NCBI RefSeq assembly: GCF_030534335.1
Contig: NZ_CP130565.1
Coordinates: 3,679,501-3,743,500 of the forward strand
Length of the DNA stretch: 64,000 nucleotides
Direction of reading: 5' to 3'
DNA from: Marivirga harenae
GTDB taxonomy: Bacteria; Bacteroidota; Bacteroidia; Cytophagales; Cyclobacteriaceae
The notes beneath the pieces were generated by a model that did no database searches, had not been told where the DNA came from, and saw nothing but the letters and a program-made list of their open reading frames with translations. Positions 48,106 to 56,577 of this stretch are shown here, one piece after another. The position numbers were made by a program, and so were the translations under genes. Every line of letters starts with the position of its first letter. Within the stretch, counting starts at the first letter, position 1.

Positions 48106-48773
48106 TGAAGACAATAACTCAAGAACAAAAAGATCAGCTAGCTAAACACATTGCTAATAAGCCGATTGATTACATAGAATTGTATAATGAACTCTACGAT
48201 CATTATGCTTCAGCTTACGAAACAGGTGAAAAAAATTTTGAGGAAACTTTAGAACAACTGGACGAGCACTTTCACTTTCAAAAAGTCAAAAGGATCAACG
48301 ATAATTTACTAAAAAAAACTAAAAAGTCTGTTAATGATATCTATTGGAATGAATTCAAGAACTTTTGGAGATGGCCTCAGATTCTATCTACCTTAGGAAT
48401 CCTCTTTCTTGCTATTTTACTAATGGGGTTTATACCAGTTAAATCAATAGTTTGGTATTTTTTGGTTCCAATCTTAGCGCTTAATGTTGGATTACTTATT
48501 TATGGTTCAATTTTAATGTACACCAAAAAACGAGGAAAAAAACGATTCAAATCAGCACATTTCAATGCTACTCAACACTACCTGAGCTTACCGACCACGA
48601 TATTTAATTTAACTATTTTTTTACCGGTCTTAGTTTTAGAGCCTGGAAAACCTACGATTAGTATTTTCGAAACCTACCCTATTATCGTACTGCTTTTATT
48701 AATGCTGTTTTTTACTTCAGTCTATATTGGGATGAAAGTATTTAGAACTAAAATTAAGGTACAATACTTATGA
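48105..48773 (+). CDS. PadR-linked membrane protein, DHxASAxE domain, copy 1
   Basis: This 222-residue protein has an N-terminal soluble domain (about 1-85) with YDHYASAYE near residue 30 and a C-terminal part with about four TMs. The next gene has the same layout and motif. The domain recalls the short helical modules that precede permease domains in PadR-regulated systems. Its start overlaps the PadR stop by one base, and its end overlaps the next gene by four, so the three form one coupled cassette. Its function is unknown. Confidence 0.78.
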   Translation: MKTITQEQKDQLAKHIANKPIDYIELYNELYDHYASAYETGEKNFEETLEQLDEHFHFQKVKRINDNLLKKTKKSVNDIYWNEFKNFWRWPQILSTLGILFLAILLMGFIPVKSIVWYFLVPILALNVGLLIYGSILMYTKKRGKKRFKSAHFNATQHYLSLPTTIFNLTIFLPVLVLEPGKPTISIFETYPIIVLLLLMLFFTSVYIGMKVFRTKIKVQYL

Positions 48774-49423
48774 AATTAGCACCCCACCAGATTGAGCAAA
48801 TTAAATCCTGGATTTCAAAGAGAGGATTTACGCATACAGATGTGCAATACGAAATCATAGATCATGTTGCTTCTGCAATTGAAAGTAAGATGGAAGAAAA
48901 TCCTGATATTGAATTGGAAGATGCTTTTAGCCAGGTGCATAAATCATTTGGCATATTTGGTTTCGCAGAAATAGAGGAAGCAATTGTAAATCGGCTTAAC
49001 AAGGAATTGCTTCACTCCTACTGGCAGGCACTGCTAGCAATATTTTCTACAAAAAGGATGTTGATCCCATCATTAATCATCGTAATTCTAAGTTTGGTTT
49101 CCGTTCGCTTGCCTGAATACTTTGATTTGGTGGTTCAAGGCTTACTAATGGCATTCATGACATTATATTTAACGTATACATACATTACCTATCGTTCAAA
49201 AAAGTATCTGAAAAATTATATCAGCTTCAAAGCCGCTTTTGCTATTGTTCCCTTATTAGCCGTAAATGTTTTTAATTTAAGATTCCTTTACCTTGATAAA
49301 GCAAACCAGTTCTTGCCGCTCTTTCTTATCTCTATCATCATCTTTTCTGTTTATGCTGTCCATTTAGGTAGCCAACGCATCATAGAGAAAACGGATAGAT
49401 TACATAAACTTTATAAAGATTAA
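48770..49423 (+). CDS. PadR-linked membrane protein, DHxASAxE domain, copy 2
   Basis: This 217-residue protein has an N-terminal domain with YEIIDHVASAIESKMEE and EDAFSQVHKSFGIFGFAEIEEAI, then about four TMs. It is a divergent paralog of the preceding gene: the two share the D-H-x-A-S-A-x-E core and the overall domain and TM plan. The function is unknown. It probably acts with its neighbour in the membrane under control of the PadR protein. Confidence 0.78.
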   Translation: MKLAPHQIEQIKSWISKRGFTHTDVQYEIIDHVASAIESKMEENPDIELEDAFSQVHKSFGIFGFAEIEEAIVNRLNKELLHSYWQALLAIFSTKRMLIPSLIIVILSLVSVRLPEYFDLVVQGLLMAFMTLYLTYTYITYRSKKYLKNYISFKAAFAIVPLLAVNVFNLRFLYLDKANQFLPLFLISIIIFSVYAVHLGSQRIIEKTDRLHKLYKD

Positions 49424-49506
49424 GACATCATTGCAAATAATGACATATAACGTTTAACTTTTTTATATATTTATTAAACACTTCAAACTCTTCCGTGTTA
49501 TTGCCG

Positions 49507-49514
49507 TATATTTG
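49507..49514 (+). promoter_or_regulatory. -7 promoter box of the PTPS-folE genes
   Basis: TATATTTG matches TAnnTTTG and lies 21 bases before the start at 49536. The -33 element is not clear. Confidence 0.5.
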
Positions 49515-49535
49515 ACCTTCAATAAATAAATATTA

Positions 49536-49946
49536 ATGCAAGTATCAGTTTTCAGGAAAGAACATTTTAATGCGGCTCACAGGTTAAACAATCCTAATTG
49601 GTCGGAAGAGAAAAACCAGAAGGTTTTTGGAAAATGTAATAATCCCAATTTTCATGGACATAATTATGAACTTATCGTTAAGGTAACAGGAGAAGTTGAT
49701 CCTGATACTGGATATGTTATGGACATGAAAGTATTAAGTGATTTGATTAAGGAAAGAGTTTTGAATCGGTTTGATCATAAAAACTTGAATTTAGATACGG
49801 AAGAATTCTCCAAGCTCAATCCAACTGCTGAAAATATTGCAATCGTAATTTTTAATTTATTGAGGGAAAAAATTGATCCCAAAAAAGAATTAAAAATTAA
49901 GTTGTACGAAACGGAAAGGAACTATGTCGAATACCCATCAGAATAA
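49536..49946 (+). CDS. queD: 6-pyruvoyl-tetrahydropterin / 6-carboxytetrahydropterin synthase
   Basis: This 136-residue T-fold enzyme acts on dihydroneopterin triphosphate. It has the zinc His in FNAAHRL and the catalytic Cys and zinc ligands in GKCNNPNFHGHNYEL. The motif CNNPNxHGHNY and the MDMKVLSDLI and DHKNLNLD segments are closer to animal PTPS than to the short QueD motif, so the product may be 6-pyruvoyl-tetrahydropterin rather than the queuosine precursor. It overlaps folE by 23 bases, so the two enzymes of consecutive steps are coupled. The symbol is a convenience and the exact product is unresolved. Confidence 0.88.
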   Translation: MQVSVFRKEHFNAAHRLNNPNWSEEKNQKVFGKCNNPNFHGHNYELIVKVTGEVDPDTGYVMDMKVLSDLIKERVLNRFDHKNLNLDTEEFSKLNPTAENIAIVIFNLLREKIDPKKELKIKLYETERNYVEYPSE

Positions 49947-50622
49947 TAAAGAATTGGAAAAAATTAATGATCTAGAAGAATTTGGAGATGATCATGTAGC
50001 CTCAAACTTTGAGACTCCTTTAAGAGCAGATGCTTTTGAAATGGACGATGATCTGAAAATGGAAATGATAGCAAAGCATTTCAAGGAAATCATGCACATT
50101 TTAGGAATGGACTTAGGTGATGACAGCTTAAAAGGCACGCCTAACAGGGTTGCTAAAATGTATGTCAAAGAAGTTTTCAGTGGATTGAATCCAAAAAACA
50201 AACCGCAACCTAAGCTCTTTGAAAATAAATATAAATATAGCCAAATGTTGGTGGAGAAAGATATCACTTTCTATTCGCACTGCGAACATCATTTTGTTCC
50301 AATATATGGAAAAGCCCATGTAGCATATATTTCTAGCGGAAAGGTAATTGGTCTTTCTAAAATCAATAGGATTGTACAATACTATTCTAAAAGGCCTCAA
50401 GTTCAGGAGCGATTGACGGTCCAAATTGCTGAGGAATTAAAAGAAGTGATGCAAACGGAGGATGTTGCAGTAGTAATGGACGCCAATCATATGTGTGTTT
50501 CTTCTAGAGGTGTTGGAGATACCAACAGTAGAACAGGTACCTCATACTTTGGGGGTAAATTCAATGATGAAGCTACGAGACGAGAATTTTTAGATTATAT
50601 CAATTCTCCCAATAATAGTTAA
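49924..50622 (+). CDS. folE: GTP cyclohydrolase I
   Basis: This 232-residue type IA enzyme converts GTP to dihydroneopterin triphosphate. It has the zinc/catalytic residues in SHCEHHFVPIYGKAHVAYI and ANHMCVSSRGV, and the GLSKINRIV and RPQVQERLT segments. An acidic N-terminal extension of about 40 residues precedes the core. It directly follows the PTPS/QueD-like gene (23-base overlap) and is closed by a hairpin terminator. Confidence 0.95.
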   Translation: MSNTHQNNKELEKINDLEEFGDDHVASNFETPLRADAFEMDDDLKMEMIAKHFKEIMHILGMDLGDDSLKGTPNRVAKMYVKEVFSGLNPKNKPQPKLFENKYKYSQMLVEKDITFYSHCEHHFVPIYGKAHVAYISSGKVIGLSKINRIVQYYSKRPQVQERLTVQIAEELKEVMQTEDVAVVMDANHMCVSSRGVGDTNSRTGTSYFGGKFNDEATRREFLDYINSPNNS

Positions 50623-50935
50623 TACCAAAATTTATTACTAACTGTAAGCCCGCTTAAATATCAAGTGGGCTTTTTTTTTGATTTAGAATGATCCTCAGCA
50701 AAAAACGCAAAACTTGGTAATGACATGAGATCCAGATTAAATCAAGCATTAATCTGATCAGTGCGAAATTGAGACAATTTCCTACCGACTTTTTTAAGAA
50801 AAAGAAGAATACCAGAAACCTCAAGATGCTAGATAAAATTGGAATCACTACATCATTAAAAAGGAAATTACATTTAAATAAACATTAGCCCTTGTTCAAT
50901 GTTAAATACATAATAATTAAACAAAAAAGAACATT
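50623..50935. other. intergenic region with folE terminator
   Basis: This 313-base stretch holds the folE terminator at its start. After that I see no gene. A minus-strand ORF (50654-50848) has low-complexity Phe/Leu composition and looks spurious. It separates the folE pair from the SDR gene, so they are not one operon. Confidence 0.6.
50646..50679 (+). terminator. folE terminator
   Basis: AAGCCCGCTT pairs with AAGTGGGCTT (one G-U pair) and a run of nine Ts follows. It lies 24 bases after the folE stop. Confidence 0.9.
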
Positions 50936-51646
50936 ATGTCTTTCAAAGATAAAAATATTTTAATCGTTGGCGCAAGCTCAGGCATTGGCTTAAGCTTAGC
51001 CAAGAAATTACAAAATGAAGGAGCAAATCTCATATTAGCATCTAGAAACAAACCTGATTTTCAGGGTGACTTTCAATACATCAGGTTAGATGTTCTAGAA
51101 ATGCAAGATGAACTAAAAGATCTGCCAGAAGTGCTACATGGTTTAGCATACTGTCCAGGCAGTATTAATTTGAAACCTTTTCAGAGTATTAAAGAAAATG
51201 ATTACATCAATGACTTTCGTCTAAATACTGTTGGTGCAGCGATGGTCATCCAGCAATCTTTAAAGTCACTGAAAAAGGCCGATGGGGCAAGTATAGTCCT
51301 GTTCAGCACAGTGGCAGCAAACACTGGTTTGTCCTTTCACGCCTCTATTGCTTCTGCGAAAGGAGCACTACAAGGTTTTGGTTTAAGTTTGGCTGCAGAA
51401 TTAGCAAGCAAAAAGATTAGAGTTAATCTGGTTGCCCCTAGTTTGACGGACACTCCAATGGCTAAAAATCTATTATCTACAGATGAGAAAAAAGAAGCCT
51501 CAAATAAAAGACACCCAATAGGCAGATATGGAACCCCTGATGATATTTCAAATGCAGCAAAATTTCTACTCGACAGCGAAAATAGTTGGATTACTGGTCA
51601 AATCATTGGAGTAGATGGTGGAATGGAAAGAATTAGAAATATCTAA
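50936..51646 (+). CDS. SDR-family protein lacking the catalytic Tyr
   Basis: This 236-residue Rossmann protein has the nucleotide motif GASSGIGLSLA, the catalytic Ser in FSTVAA (Ser124) and the Lys of the active site (Lys142), but the residue four before it, normally Tyr, is Ile138 in SIASAKGAL. It also has the usual HPIGRYGTPDDIS and GQIIGVDGG C-terminal segments. It may bind NAD(P)H without classical reductase activity, or use another residue. It lies 313 bases after folE, in its own unit. Confidence 0.85.
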   Translation: MSFKDKNILIVGASSGIGLSLAKKLQNEGANLILASRNKPDFQGDFQYIRLDVLEMQDELKDLPEVLHGLAYCPGSINLKPFQSIKENDYINDFRLNTVGAAMVIQQSLKSLKKADGASIVLFSTVAANTGLSFHASIASAKGALQGFGLSLAAELASKKIRVNLVAPSLTDTPMAKNLLSTDEKKEASNKRHPIGRYGTPDDISNAAKFLLDSENSWITGQIIGVDGGMERIRNI

Positions 51647-51726
51647 GATTTAATCAAACAATTGAACCTCCCTGTAGGTTATTTTTCAATAACAATATTT
51701 TTATAATCAACACAACTTTTACAAAT

Positions 51727-52167
51727 ATGAGTAACGATACAGAAACAATCACGGACAGTTTACAAGAATATCACACAGGTACACATGCCAAAGTTTCTTT
51801 TGTAGAGGGAAAGCCAGTTGCTATTGTTGAAGCAACGAGCACATACATACCTATAGAAGAGTTTAAAGCGATTTTCAATACAATTGGAAAGTTAGTCGAT
51901 TCCAAAAAAATCGCAAAATTGATTTTCGACAAAAGGAAACTAACAGTTTTTCACCAACCTTCAATGGAATGGTATTTTACAGAATGGAAAGAAGAAATGT
52001 GGCATAAAGGATTGAAGACGCATAGGAAAATATTGCCAGACAATAAAGTTTTCCAACAAAGTGTAAAAATTGGTAGGGAAAAAATTAGAGAAGAGAATCC
52101 AAACTTAAAATTTAACGAAATGGACATCCAGTACAAGAATTCAATCCAAGATGCCATTGATAATTAA
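51727..52167 (+). CDS. STAS/SEC14-like protein of unknown function
   Basis: This 146-residue cytoplasmic protein has alternating beta/alpha elements (AKVSFVEGKPVAIVEATSTYIP, IAKLIFDKRKLTVFHQP) that resemble the small SpoIIAA/STAS-like proteins of Bacteroidota. No catalytic motif is visible. It is followed after six bases by a coiled-coil miniprotein and after another 59 bases by a second. The family placement is by fold-like pattern only. Confidence 0.6.
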   Translation: MSNDTETITDSLQEYHTGTHAKVSFVEGKPVAIVEATSTYIPIEEFKAIFNTIGKLVDSKKIAKLIFDKRKLTVFHQPSMEWYFTEWKEEMWHKGLKTHRKILPDNKVFQQSVKIGREKIREENPNLKFNEMDIQYKNSIQDAIDN

Positions 52168-52173
52168 TAAAAT

Positions 52174-52422
52174 ATGTCAAAAAGCACTGTAGAAGAGTTA
52201 AAATTAGAATTAGAAAAGTCAAATAATGAAATAAAACTCTTAAAGTCGAAGTACGAAAGTCAGGTTGGTGAACTCAGAAGCGAGGTTTCCTATCTAAAAG
52301 AGCAACTAATGGCTCAGCAGGATATGCTAAAAATGGCCGTAGATTACGCCAATAAATTAGGTAAAGAATTAAAAGGTCTTAAAAAGAAGATAGATTCAGG
52401 TAATTTTCAAAGCATACATTAA
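52174..52422 (+). CDS. coiled-coil miniprotein, copy 1
   Basis: This 82-residue protein is almost wholly a predicted coiled coil (Leu/Lys/Glu heptads). Its YLKEQLMAQQDMLKMAVDY segment has a close counterpart in the gene that follows. No other domain is visible. It is six bases downstream of the STAS-like gene, so it may be a partner or adaptor. Confidence 0.7.
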   Translation: MSKSTVEELKLELEKSNNEIKLLKSKYESQVGELRSEVSYLKEQLMAQQDMLKMAVDYANKLGKELKGLKKKIDSGNFQSIH

Positions 52423-52481
52423 TTTGCTTATCGAATCTCGAAAAATTGTAACAATTTTGAAAAACGGTTAAGTACTGTTGT

Positions 52482-52742
52482 ATGAGTAGAATTCCAGAAT
52501 CATATTATTTTTACCAAGATTTATTACGTAAATCCAAAGAGGAAAGGGCGAAGCTAAAAAAAGAGTATACAGAAAAAATAAATGGGCTTCAGGATGAAAT
52601 TTCTTTTCTGAAAGAGCAAATTAGTTCGCAGCATTCCATGATCGAACAGTCAATTGATTACGTTATGAAGTTAGAACAACAGCTTAAAACTTTTGACTTA
52701 GAAATTTCAATAGATAAAAAAGACGAAGAAAAAGATAAATAA
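52482..52742 (+). CDS. coiled-coil miniprotein, copy 2
   Basis: This 86-residue coiled-coil protein is a tandem paralog of the preceding gene (SFLKEQISSQHSMIEQSIDY against SYLKEQLMAQQDMLKMAVDY). It has a distinct N-terminus with aromatic residues (PESYYFYQDLL) and a Lys/Asp tail. A hairpin terminator follows 23 bases after the stop. Confidence 0.7.
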   Translation: MSRIPESYYFYQDLLRKSKEERAKLKKEYTEKINGLQDEISFLKEQISSQHSMIEQSIDYVMKLEQQLKTFDLEISIDKKDEEKDK

Positions 52743-52765
52743 CATATTATTTACGGTTTATTACT

Positions 52766-52797
52766 AATGCATCTGTTTTAAAATGGATGCATTTTTT
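52766..52797 (+). terminator. terminator of the coiled-coil gene cluster
   Basis: AATGCATC and GATGCATT pair across a 12-base loop, and a T-run follows. It closes the STAS-coiled-coil cluster. Confidence 0.75.
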
Positions 52798-52810
52798 ATG
52801 TTCAACCTTA

Positions 52811-52844
52811 AAAAAAACATCTGCCTTCGGAGCAGATGTTTTTG
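52811..52844. terminator. bidirectional terminator between convergent genes
   Basis: AACATCTGC-CTTCGGA-GCAGATGTT has A-rich and T-rich flanks on both sides. It can end the minus-strand hflKC transcript as well as the plus-strand one. Confidence 0.82.
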
Positions 52845-52869
52845 TGAATATAGATTTCAACTGATTCTA

Positions 52870-53811
52870 TTAATCCATGGATTTTAAGTATTTATAGAGA
52901 TCACTGTCAGTAGATAAAATAACAGTAGTTTCATCATTAAAAGTCTTCTGGAAGGTTTCCATGGACTTTAAGAAAGAATATAATTCTCTCGAGGCATTGT
53001 TTTTATTGTATGCATTGGCATAAATTGCGGCCGCCTCGGCATCAGCTTTACCTTTTATCTGTTCAGCTACTTTGAAAGCCTCCGACTGAATAGATTTAAG
53101 TTCTCGTTCTTTCTCACCATTAATTCTTGATGCTTCCCCCTGCCCTTCTGAACGGAATTTATCTGCAATTCTGAAACGCTCACTTTTCATTCGCTCATAA
53201 ACTTGGGTTCGGACTTCTTCTACATAATTGATCCTTTTGAAACGGAAATCTAATATTTCAATTCCTAAATCTTGAGTTTGAAGATTAGCCGATTTCTGGA
53301 TATATTCTTGAATACTGTCACGACCAACATTGATTTGAACTAAACTGTCATCTACTATTTCGCTTATTGCACCGCTTGAAATAGGAGTTCTATTGCTAGT
53401 TCTAACCGCTTCTTCTAAATAGTTGTTTGCTATGAAATCACGAGTTTCGCCATCCAAAATATCATCTAAACGAGACTGCGCCCCACGCTCATTTGTTAAA
53501 CGCTTATAGAACTGTAGAGGATCTGTGATTTGCCAACGAGCGTAAGTATCCACAAAAATAAACTTCTTATCTTTTGTTGGTACTTGATTAGGATCACCAT
53601 CCCATTCTAAATATCGCTTATCAAAGAAATTAGCAGTTTGTACAAACGGGATCTTAAAATGAATCCCTGCATCTTTAACGGCATCTCCCACAGGTTTACC
53701 AAATTGTGTAATAATTACCTGCTCCGACTCTTTCACTATATATGCACTCTGAGCAATTACTATTAAAGCAACTACTATTATAACTAATATGGTTATTAAT
53801 GATTTTTTCAT
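52870..53811 (-). CDS. hflC: HflC, regulator of FtsH protease
   Basis: This 313-residue protein has an N-terminal TM and a SPFH/prohibitin domain (VKESEQVIITQFGKPVGD, KRYLEWDGDPNQVPTKDKKF, IEILDFRFKRINY) and a coiled Ala/Glu-rich end. HflC forms a ring with HflK that surrounds FtsH in the inner membrane. Its gene follows hflK by 27 bases, the standard order. Length is normal. Confidence 0.92.
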   Translation of the reverse strand: MKKSLITILVIIVVALIVIAQSAYIVKESEQVIITQFGKPVGDAVKDAGIHFKIPFVQTANFFDKRYLEWDGDPNQVPTKDKKFIFVDTYARWQITDPLQFYKRLTNERGAQSRLDDILDGETRDFIANNYLEEAVRTSNRTPISSGAISEIVDDSLVQINVGRDSIQEYIQKSANLQTQDLGIEILDFRFKRINYVEEVRTQVYERMKSERFRIADKFRSEGQGEASRINGEKERELKSIQSEAFKVAEQIKGKADAEAAAIYANAYNKNNASRELYSFLKSMETFQKTFNDETTVILSTDSDLYKYLKSMD

Positions 53812-53838
53812 ATCTTCTTATTCAATATTTAAAAATGA

Positions 53839-54828
53839 CTACTGATTAATCTTGCTTCCTGATTGAGTAGCCATGTTTAATAATGGCAATACATTCCCTC
53901 CTTTATCATCAGTAATAATTTTATCACCTAATTTTGGTACTACCTCCTGCATGGTTTCCAAGTAAATCCTGCTTTTTGTAACTCCAGGAGCTTTTACATA
54001 TTCAGTGTACAATTCATTAAATCGAGCTACCTCACCTTGTGAATTATTAACTCTTTCAGTTGCATAACCCTCTGCTTTTTGAATAGTCTCTTCTGCCTGC
54101 CCTCTTGCTTTCGGGATAACTTTGTTGTATTCTGATTTGGCCTGATTAATCAAAGTCTCTTTCTCTTGCTGCGCTTCATTTACAGCATTAAAAGCTGCTC
54201 TTACGGGCTCTGGAGGAGTCACATCTTGTAATACCACTTGTTCAACCCTAATTCCCAATTCGTAATCATTAGAAAGCTCTTGGATTAGTACTTTCAGTTT
54301 TCCAGCAATTTCAGCCCTACCTACCGTCAATACTTCATTTACTGTTCTATCTCCAACAATTTGTCTCATTCCTGATTCAGAGATATCTCGGAGTGTATTT
54401 TCAGGATCTCTTACTTTAAAAAGGAAATTATAAGGATTATCGATTCTATACTGAACTACCCATTCCACATCAGCTAAATTCAAGTCTCCGGTTAACATTA
54501 AAGACTCCCCTTCTGCTCCTCGCTTGGTAAAAGTTGATTGTACTCCAGCACTAGTGGTTCTAAATCCGAACTCCTGCTTTTGTTGCCGCTCAACGGGTAC
54601 TTTAGTCACTGATTCTACAAAAGGGATTTTAAAATTCAATCCTGATTCAAGTGTTCTATTGTATGCTCCTAGGCGAGTTACAACCCCAACTTCTTCTGCT
54701 CCTACTTGAAAAAATGTACTAATAACAGCTGTTAAGACCACTACCACTACTACAATCAAGCGTATGTTTTTTACTATTTTTTGAAAGGACTCTTTTGCTT
54801 TGTCCCCGTCAAATTCAAATTCTGCCAT
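53839..54828 (-). CDS. hflK: HflK, regulator of FtsH protease
   Basis: This 329-residue protein has one TM (about residues 22-43) followed by the SPFH domain (GVVTRLGAYNRTLESGLNFKIPF, DLNLADVEWVVQYRI, LGIRVEQVVLQDVTPPEPVRAAF) and a helical C-terminal region with KARGQAEE repeats. With HflC it modulates FtsH. The N-terminus is shorter than in enterobacteria, without the Gly-rich segment. Confidence 0.92.
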   Translation of the reverse strand: MAEFEFDGDKAKESFQKIVKNIRLIVVVVVVLTAVISTFFQVGAEEVGVVTRLGAYNRTLESGLNFKIPFVESVTKVPVERQQKQEFGFRTTSAGVQSTFTKRGAEGESLMLTGDLNLADVEWVVQYRIDNPYNFLFKVRDPENTLRDISESGMRQIVGDRTVNEVLTVGRAEIAGKLKVLIQELSNDYELGIRVEQVVLQDVTPPEPVRAAFNAVNEAQQEKETLINQAKSEYNKVIPKARGQAEETIQKAEGYATERVNNSQGEVARFNELYTEYVKAPGVTKSRIYLETMQEVVPKLGDKIITDDKGGNVLPLLNMATQSGSKINQ

Positions 54829-54898
54829 AAATATGCTATTTTATTGGTTAATTGTTTTTACTTAATGCGTTAATAATCCTTTAATTTTTCATTCCCAT

Positions 54899-56368
54899 TC
54901 ATTCTCCCCATTTCCATTCGTTTCCTAATTCCAATTCATCTTTCAGTCCCTGCTCAATTAAAAACTGTCGGGTCTCCTGGAAGTCTAATTTCTTTGCTGG
55001 TATTTTATCAGCATTAGCTAATTCCCACAAAAACATACCTCCGAAACGAACAGTATTCTTAAGATGTTCTTCATTTACTAGAGAAAAATCATCACCATTT
55101 GAATGATAATAACTATATACTTTCCTTTCTAAGTTCCCAACCAAACCAACAACAGGAACTCCTTCCATCATAAATGATTGGTGATCACTATGCAATCCAG
55201 CCTTATTGGCATTTGTATTTTCATAGCTAGAGTCCACAGCTTGTATTTTTTGTCCAATTGCATCAAAAATCGGCATCATTTCATTTCTACCTGCCGCATT
55301 AAATCCTTTCGGGTTTCCGCTCATATCAATATTCATCATGTATGCTACCTCTCCCAATTCGCCTTTGTCAGCCAACATTTTTACCATTTCTTTGGACCCT
55401 AGCAAGCCTTGCTCTTCACCCATAAACATTACAAACTTAATGTTTCTCTTTGGTTGCAAATCAAGTATCTTGTACGTTCTAGCTATATCCAATATAGCAG
55501 CAATGCCAATTCCATTATCAATGGCCCCTGTCGAAAGATCCCAACTATCTAAATGACCTCCTAAAATAATATTTTCATCTGTCTTTTCTGTTCCTGCTAA
55601 AGTTGCGATTACATTTCTGGATTTTATAACCTCACTTTTATTACTCATTTGAATGTGAGCATTGATTATTTCTCCTTCCGCTAATTGCTTTTTTAGCTCC
55701 ATACCTTTTTCATAACTAATGCAAATGGCTGGAATATCAATCAAACTGCCAGTAACGGATGCCGTACCTGTCAGTAGTACTCCGCCAGGAACCTGGTTTG
55801 TTATGATGATCCCCTTGGCGCCATATTCTATCGCTAATGCTGTTTTCTCCGACCGATGAATGTTTTTTAAGCCTTCTGGACTTCCATCCAAAATCCCAAT
55901 ATAAACTAAGGCAATCTTACCTTTCACCTCATCTTTTAAGCTATCAAAATCAGCTCTAAGTCCGTTATTAACATCAATAACTTCATGTTCAATATCTGCT
56001 GAAACAGGTGAATGCCCTAAAGAAACAACTTCAGCTACCTCATTATCGTTAACTTCAAGACTCACTGAGTCACGAGCCCACGCTTCCACTTCAAATTCAT
56101 GATATTCTACGTCTTCAAAACCATATGACTTAAAAAGATTATAAGTATACTCTTCTGCCTCGGCACCGTTCTTGGATCCCGTAAGACGATGCCCAATTTC
56201 GGAAGTCATCTTCTCCAAATTGACATATGCTTTACTGTTTTCTTTTACTTCAGTATTAATAGATGCCAAAACATTCTCGTCTTTCTCTGTCTTAGTTTCG
56301 CATGATATAAACAGGAAAATTGGTAGGCTTAGTAGTAGTAGTTTAATAGTATTCTTTGTATTTTTCAT
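54899..56368 (-). CDS. M28-family aminopeptidase lipoprotein
   Basis: This 489-residue lipoprotein (signal ending FISC) has a PA-like insertion (about residues 130-240) and an M28 peptidase domain. The zinc ligands appear as GGHLDSWD, GAIDNGIG, GEEQGLLG, a NIDMSG Asp and HSDHQSF with the last His. It likely cleaves N-terminal residues of peptides outside the cytoplasm, in the manner of the PA-domain aminopeptidases. All key residues are present. Confidence 0.92.
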   Translation of the reverse strand: MKNTKNTIKLLLLSLPIFLFISCETKTEKDENVLASINTEVKENSKAYVNLEKMTSEIGHRLTGSKNGAEAEEYTYNLFKSYGFEDVEYHEFEVEAWARDSVSLEVNDNEVAEVVSLGHSPVSADIEHEVIDVNNGLRADFDSLKDEVKGKIALVYIGILDGSPEGLKNIHRSEKTALAIEYGAKGIIITNQVPGGVLLTGTASVTGSLIDIPAICISYEKGMELKKQLAEGEIINAHIQMSNKSEVIKSRNVIATLAGTEKTDENIILGGHLDSWDLSTGAIDNGIGIAAILDIARTYKILDLQPKRNIKFVMFMGEEQGLLGSKEMVKMLADKGELGEVAYMMNIDMSGNPKGFNAAGRNEMMPIFDAIGQKIQAVDSSYENTNANKAGLHSDHQSFMMEGVPVVGLVGNLERKVYSYYHSNGDDFSLVNEEHLKNTVRFGGMFLWELANADKIPAKKLDFQETRQFLIEQGLKDELELGNEWKWGE

Positions 56369-56577
56369 TGCTATTAGTTTAGAAATTTGAAGTTAAGCAA
56401 ATCTAATCACAAAATAGAAAATGTACATACCTTTAAAATAAAAGCTAAAAAAATCAGGTTAAATCGACATATTCCTACTAAAAAAATGATTTTAGAAATT
56501 CCCTTCATGCTTGATTCTGATAGGCTCCCTTTGCAAGCTATGAAAACTTATGATCAACAAAAACAAAATTTAAATAC

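Noticed and set aside
48105-49423. Reading the two PadR-linked genes as permease subunits of an ABC transporter.
   Set aside because: They have only four TMs each, no FtsX-type domain is visible and no ATPase gene is nearby.
50654-50848. Minus-strand ORF of 64 codons after folE.
   Set aside because: It begins inside or next to the folE terminator and has a Phe/Leu-rich low-complexity sequence without a signal, so it is probably spurious.
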